Below are positions 5,802 through 5,815 of a stretch of DNA of 5,815 nt, one piece after another. Origin of the DNA: Oscillospiraceae bacterium UBA1230 (GTDB taxonomy: Bacteria; Bacillota; Clostridia; Oscillospirales; Oscillospiraceae); the NCBI GenBank assembly GCA_002309395.1, contig DBWU01000067.1:14462-20276 (forward strand), read 5' to 3'. Every line of letters starts with the position of its first letter. Positions within the stretch are counted from its first letter, which is position 1. The translations under genes were made by a program, and so were the position numbers. Below the pieces are notes generated by a model. It was not told where the DNA came from. It saw nothing but the letters and a program-made list of their open reading frames with translations, and ran no database searches.

Positions 5802-5802
5802 T
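5773..5802 (+). promoter_or_regulatory. Consensus promoter embedded in the 3' end of the ATPase gene
   Basis: TTGACA (5773-5778) and TATAAT (5797-5802), both perfect, are 18 nt apart. The -10 contains the ATPase TAA stop (5799-5801). Transcription would start near 5809 and run out of the window, so it would serve an unseen downstream + strand gene. The last sense codon is CTA for Leu, a codon I do not find elsewhere in this gene, which also gives the TATAAT. Strength and use are inferred from the motif. Confidence 0.65.
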
Positions 5803-5815
5803 TTTTTCAGCGCAT

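Noticed and set aside
5803..5807. T-run after the ATPase stop as a terminator
   Set aside because: No stem-loop precedes it; the bases before it fit a promoter -10 instead, and the window ends at 5815.

Overview
The window is a GC-rich stretch in which every credible gene lies on the + strand, in two functional blocks separated by one AT-rich intergenic region. Strong GGAGG-type ribosome binding sites, TTGACA-type promoter elements and the types of protein (a short MoeA-like protein with a Cys-rich tail, a MOSC protein, an ArsR/HMA/P-type ATPase set) suggest a GC-rich member of the Clostridia, perhaps Oscillospiraceae-like. That placement is an impression from sequence character, not a search result.

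Block 1 (1-3184) is the interior and end of a molybdenum (or tungsten) cofactor biosynthesis operon. It runs moaA (5' end missing), moaC, a MOSC-domain protein, a MoeA-like molybdopterin-binding protein, and mogA/moaB. The genes are packed with short gaps or overlaps (4 bp, +13 bp overlap, 4 bp overlap, 10 bp). MoaA and MoaC convert GTP to cyclic pyranopterin monophosphate. MogA adenylylates molybdopterin, and a MoeA-type protein would insert the metal. The MOSC protein probably carries sulfur or takes part in cofactor handling. The MPT synthase genes (moaD/moaE) are not in this window. A strong intrinsic terminator at 3199-3238 closes the block.

Block 2 (about 3250-5801) is a metal-efflux operon: a SmtB/ArsR-family repressor, a 71-residue free-standing HMA metal-binding protein and a 636-residue P1B-type ATPase. 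An ATATGA-N8-TCATAT inverted repeat overlaps the promoter upstream of the repressor, the usual arrangement for metal-relieved autorepression. All three proteins carry residues typical of Zn(II)/Cd(II)/Pb(II) handling: a complete D-x-H-x10-H-x2-E alpha5 site in the repressor, an Asp-Cys-x2-Cys loop in the HMA protein, and CPC plus TM7 Lys and TM8 Asp in the ATPase.

I do not see a wholly new system here. The most interesting details are: the HMA and ATPase genes share one reading frame and are separated by a single TGA plus two codons; a perfect TTGACA-N18-TATAAT promoter is embedded in the last codons and stop of the ATPase gene; and the MoeA-like protein ends in a four-cysteine tail.
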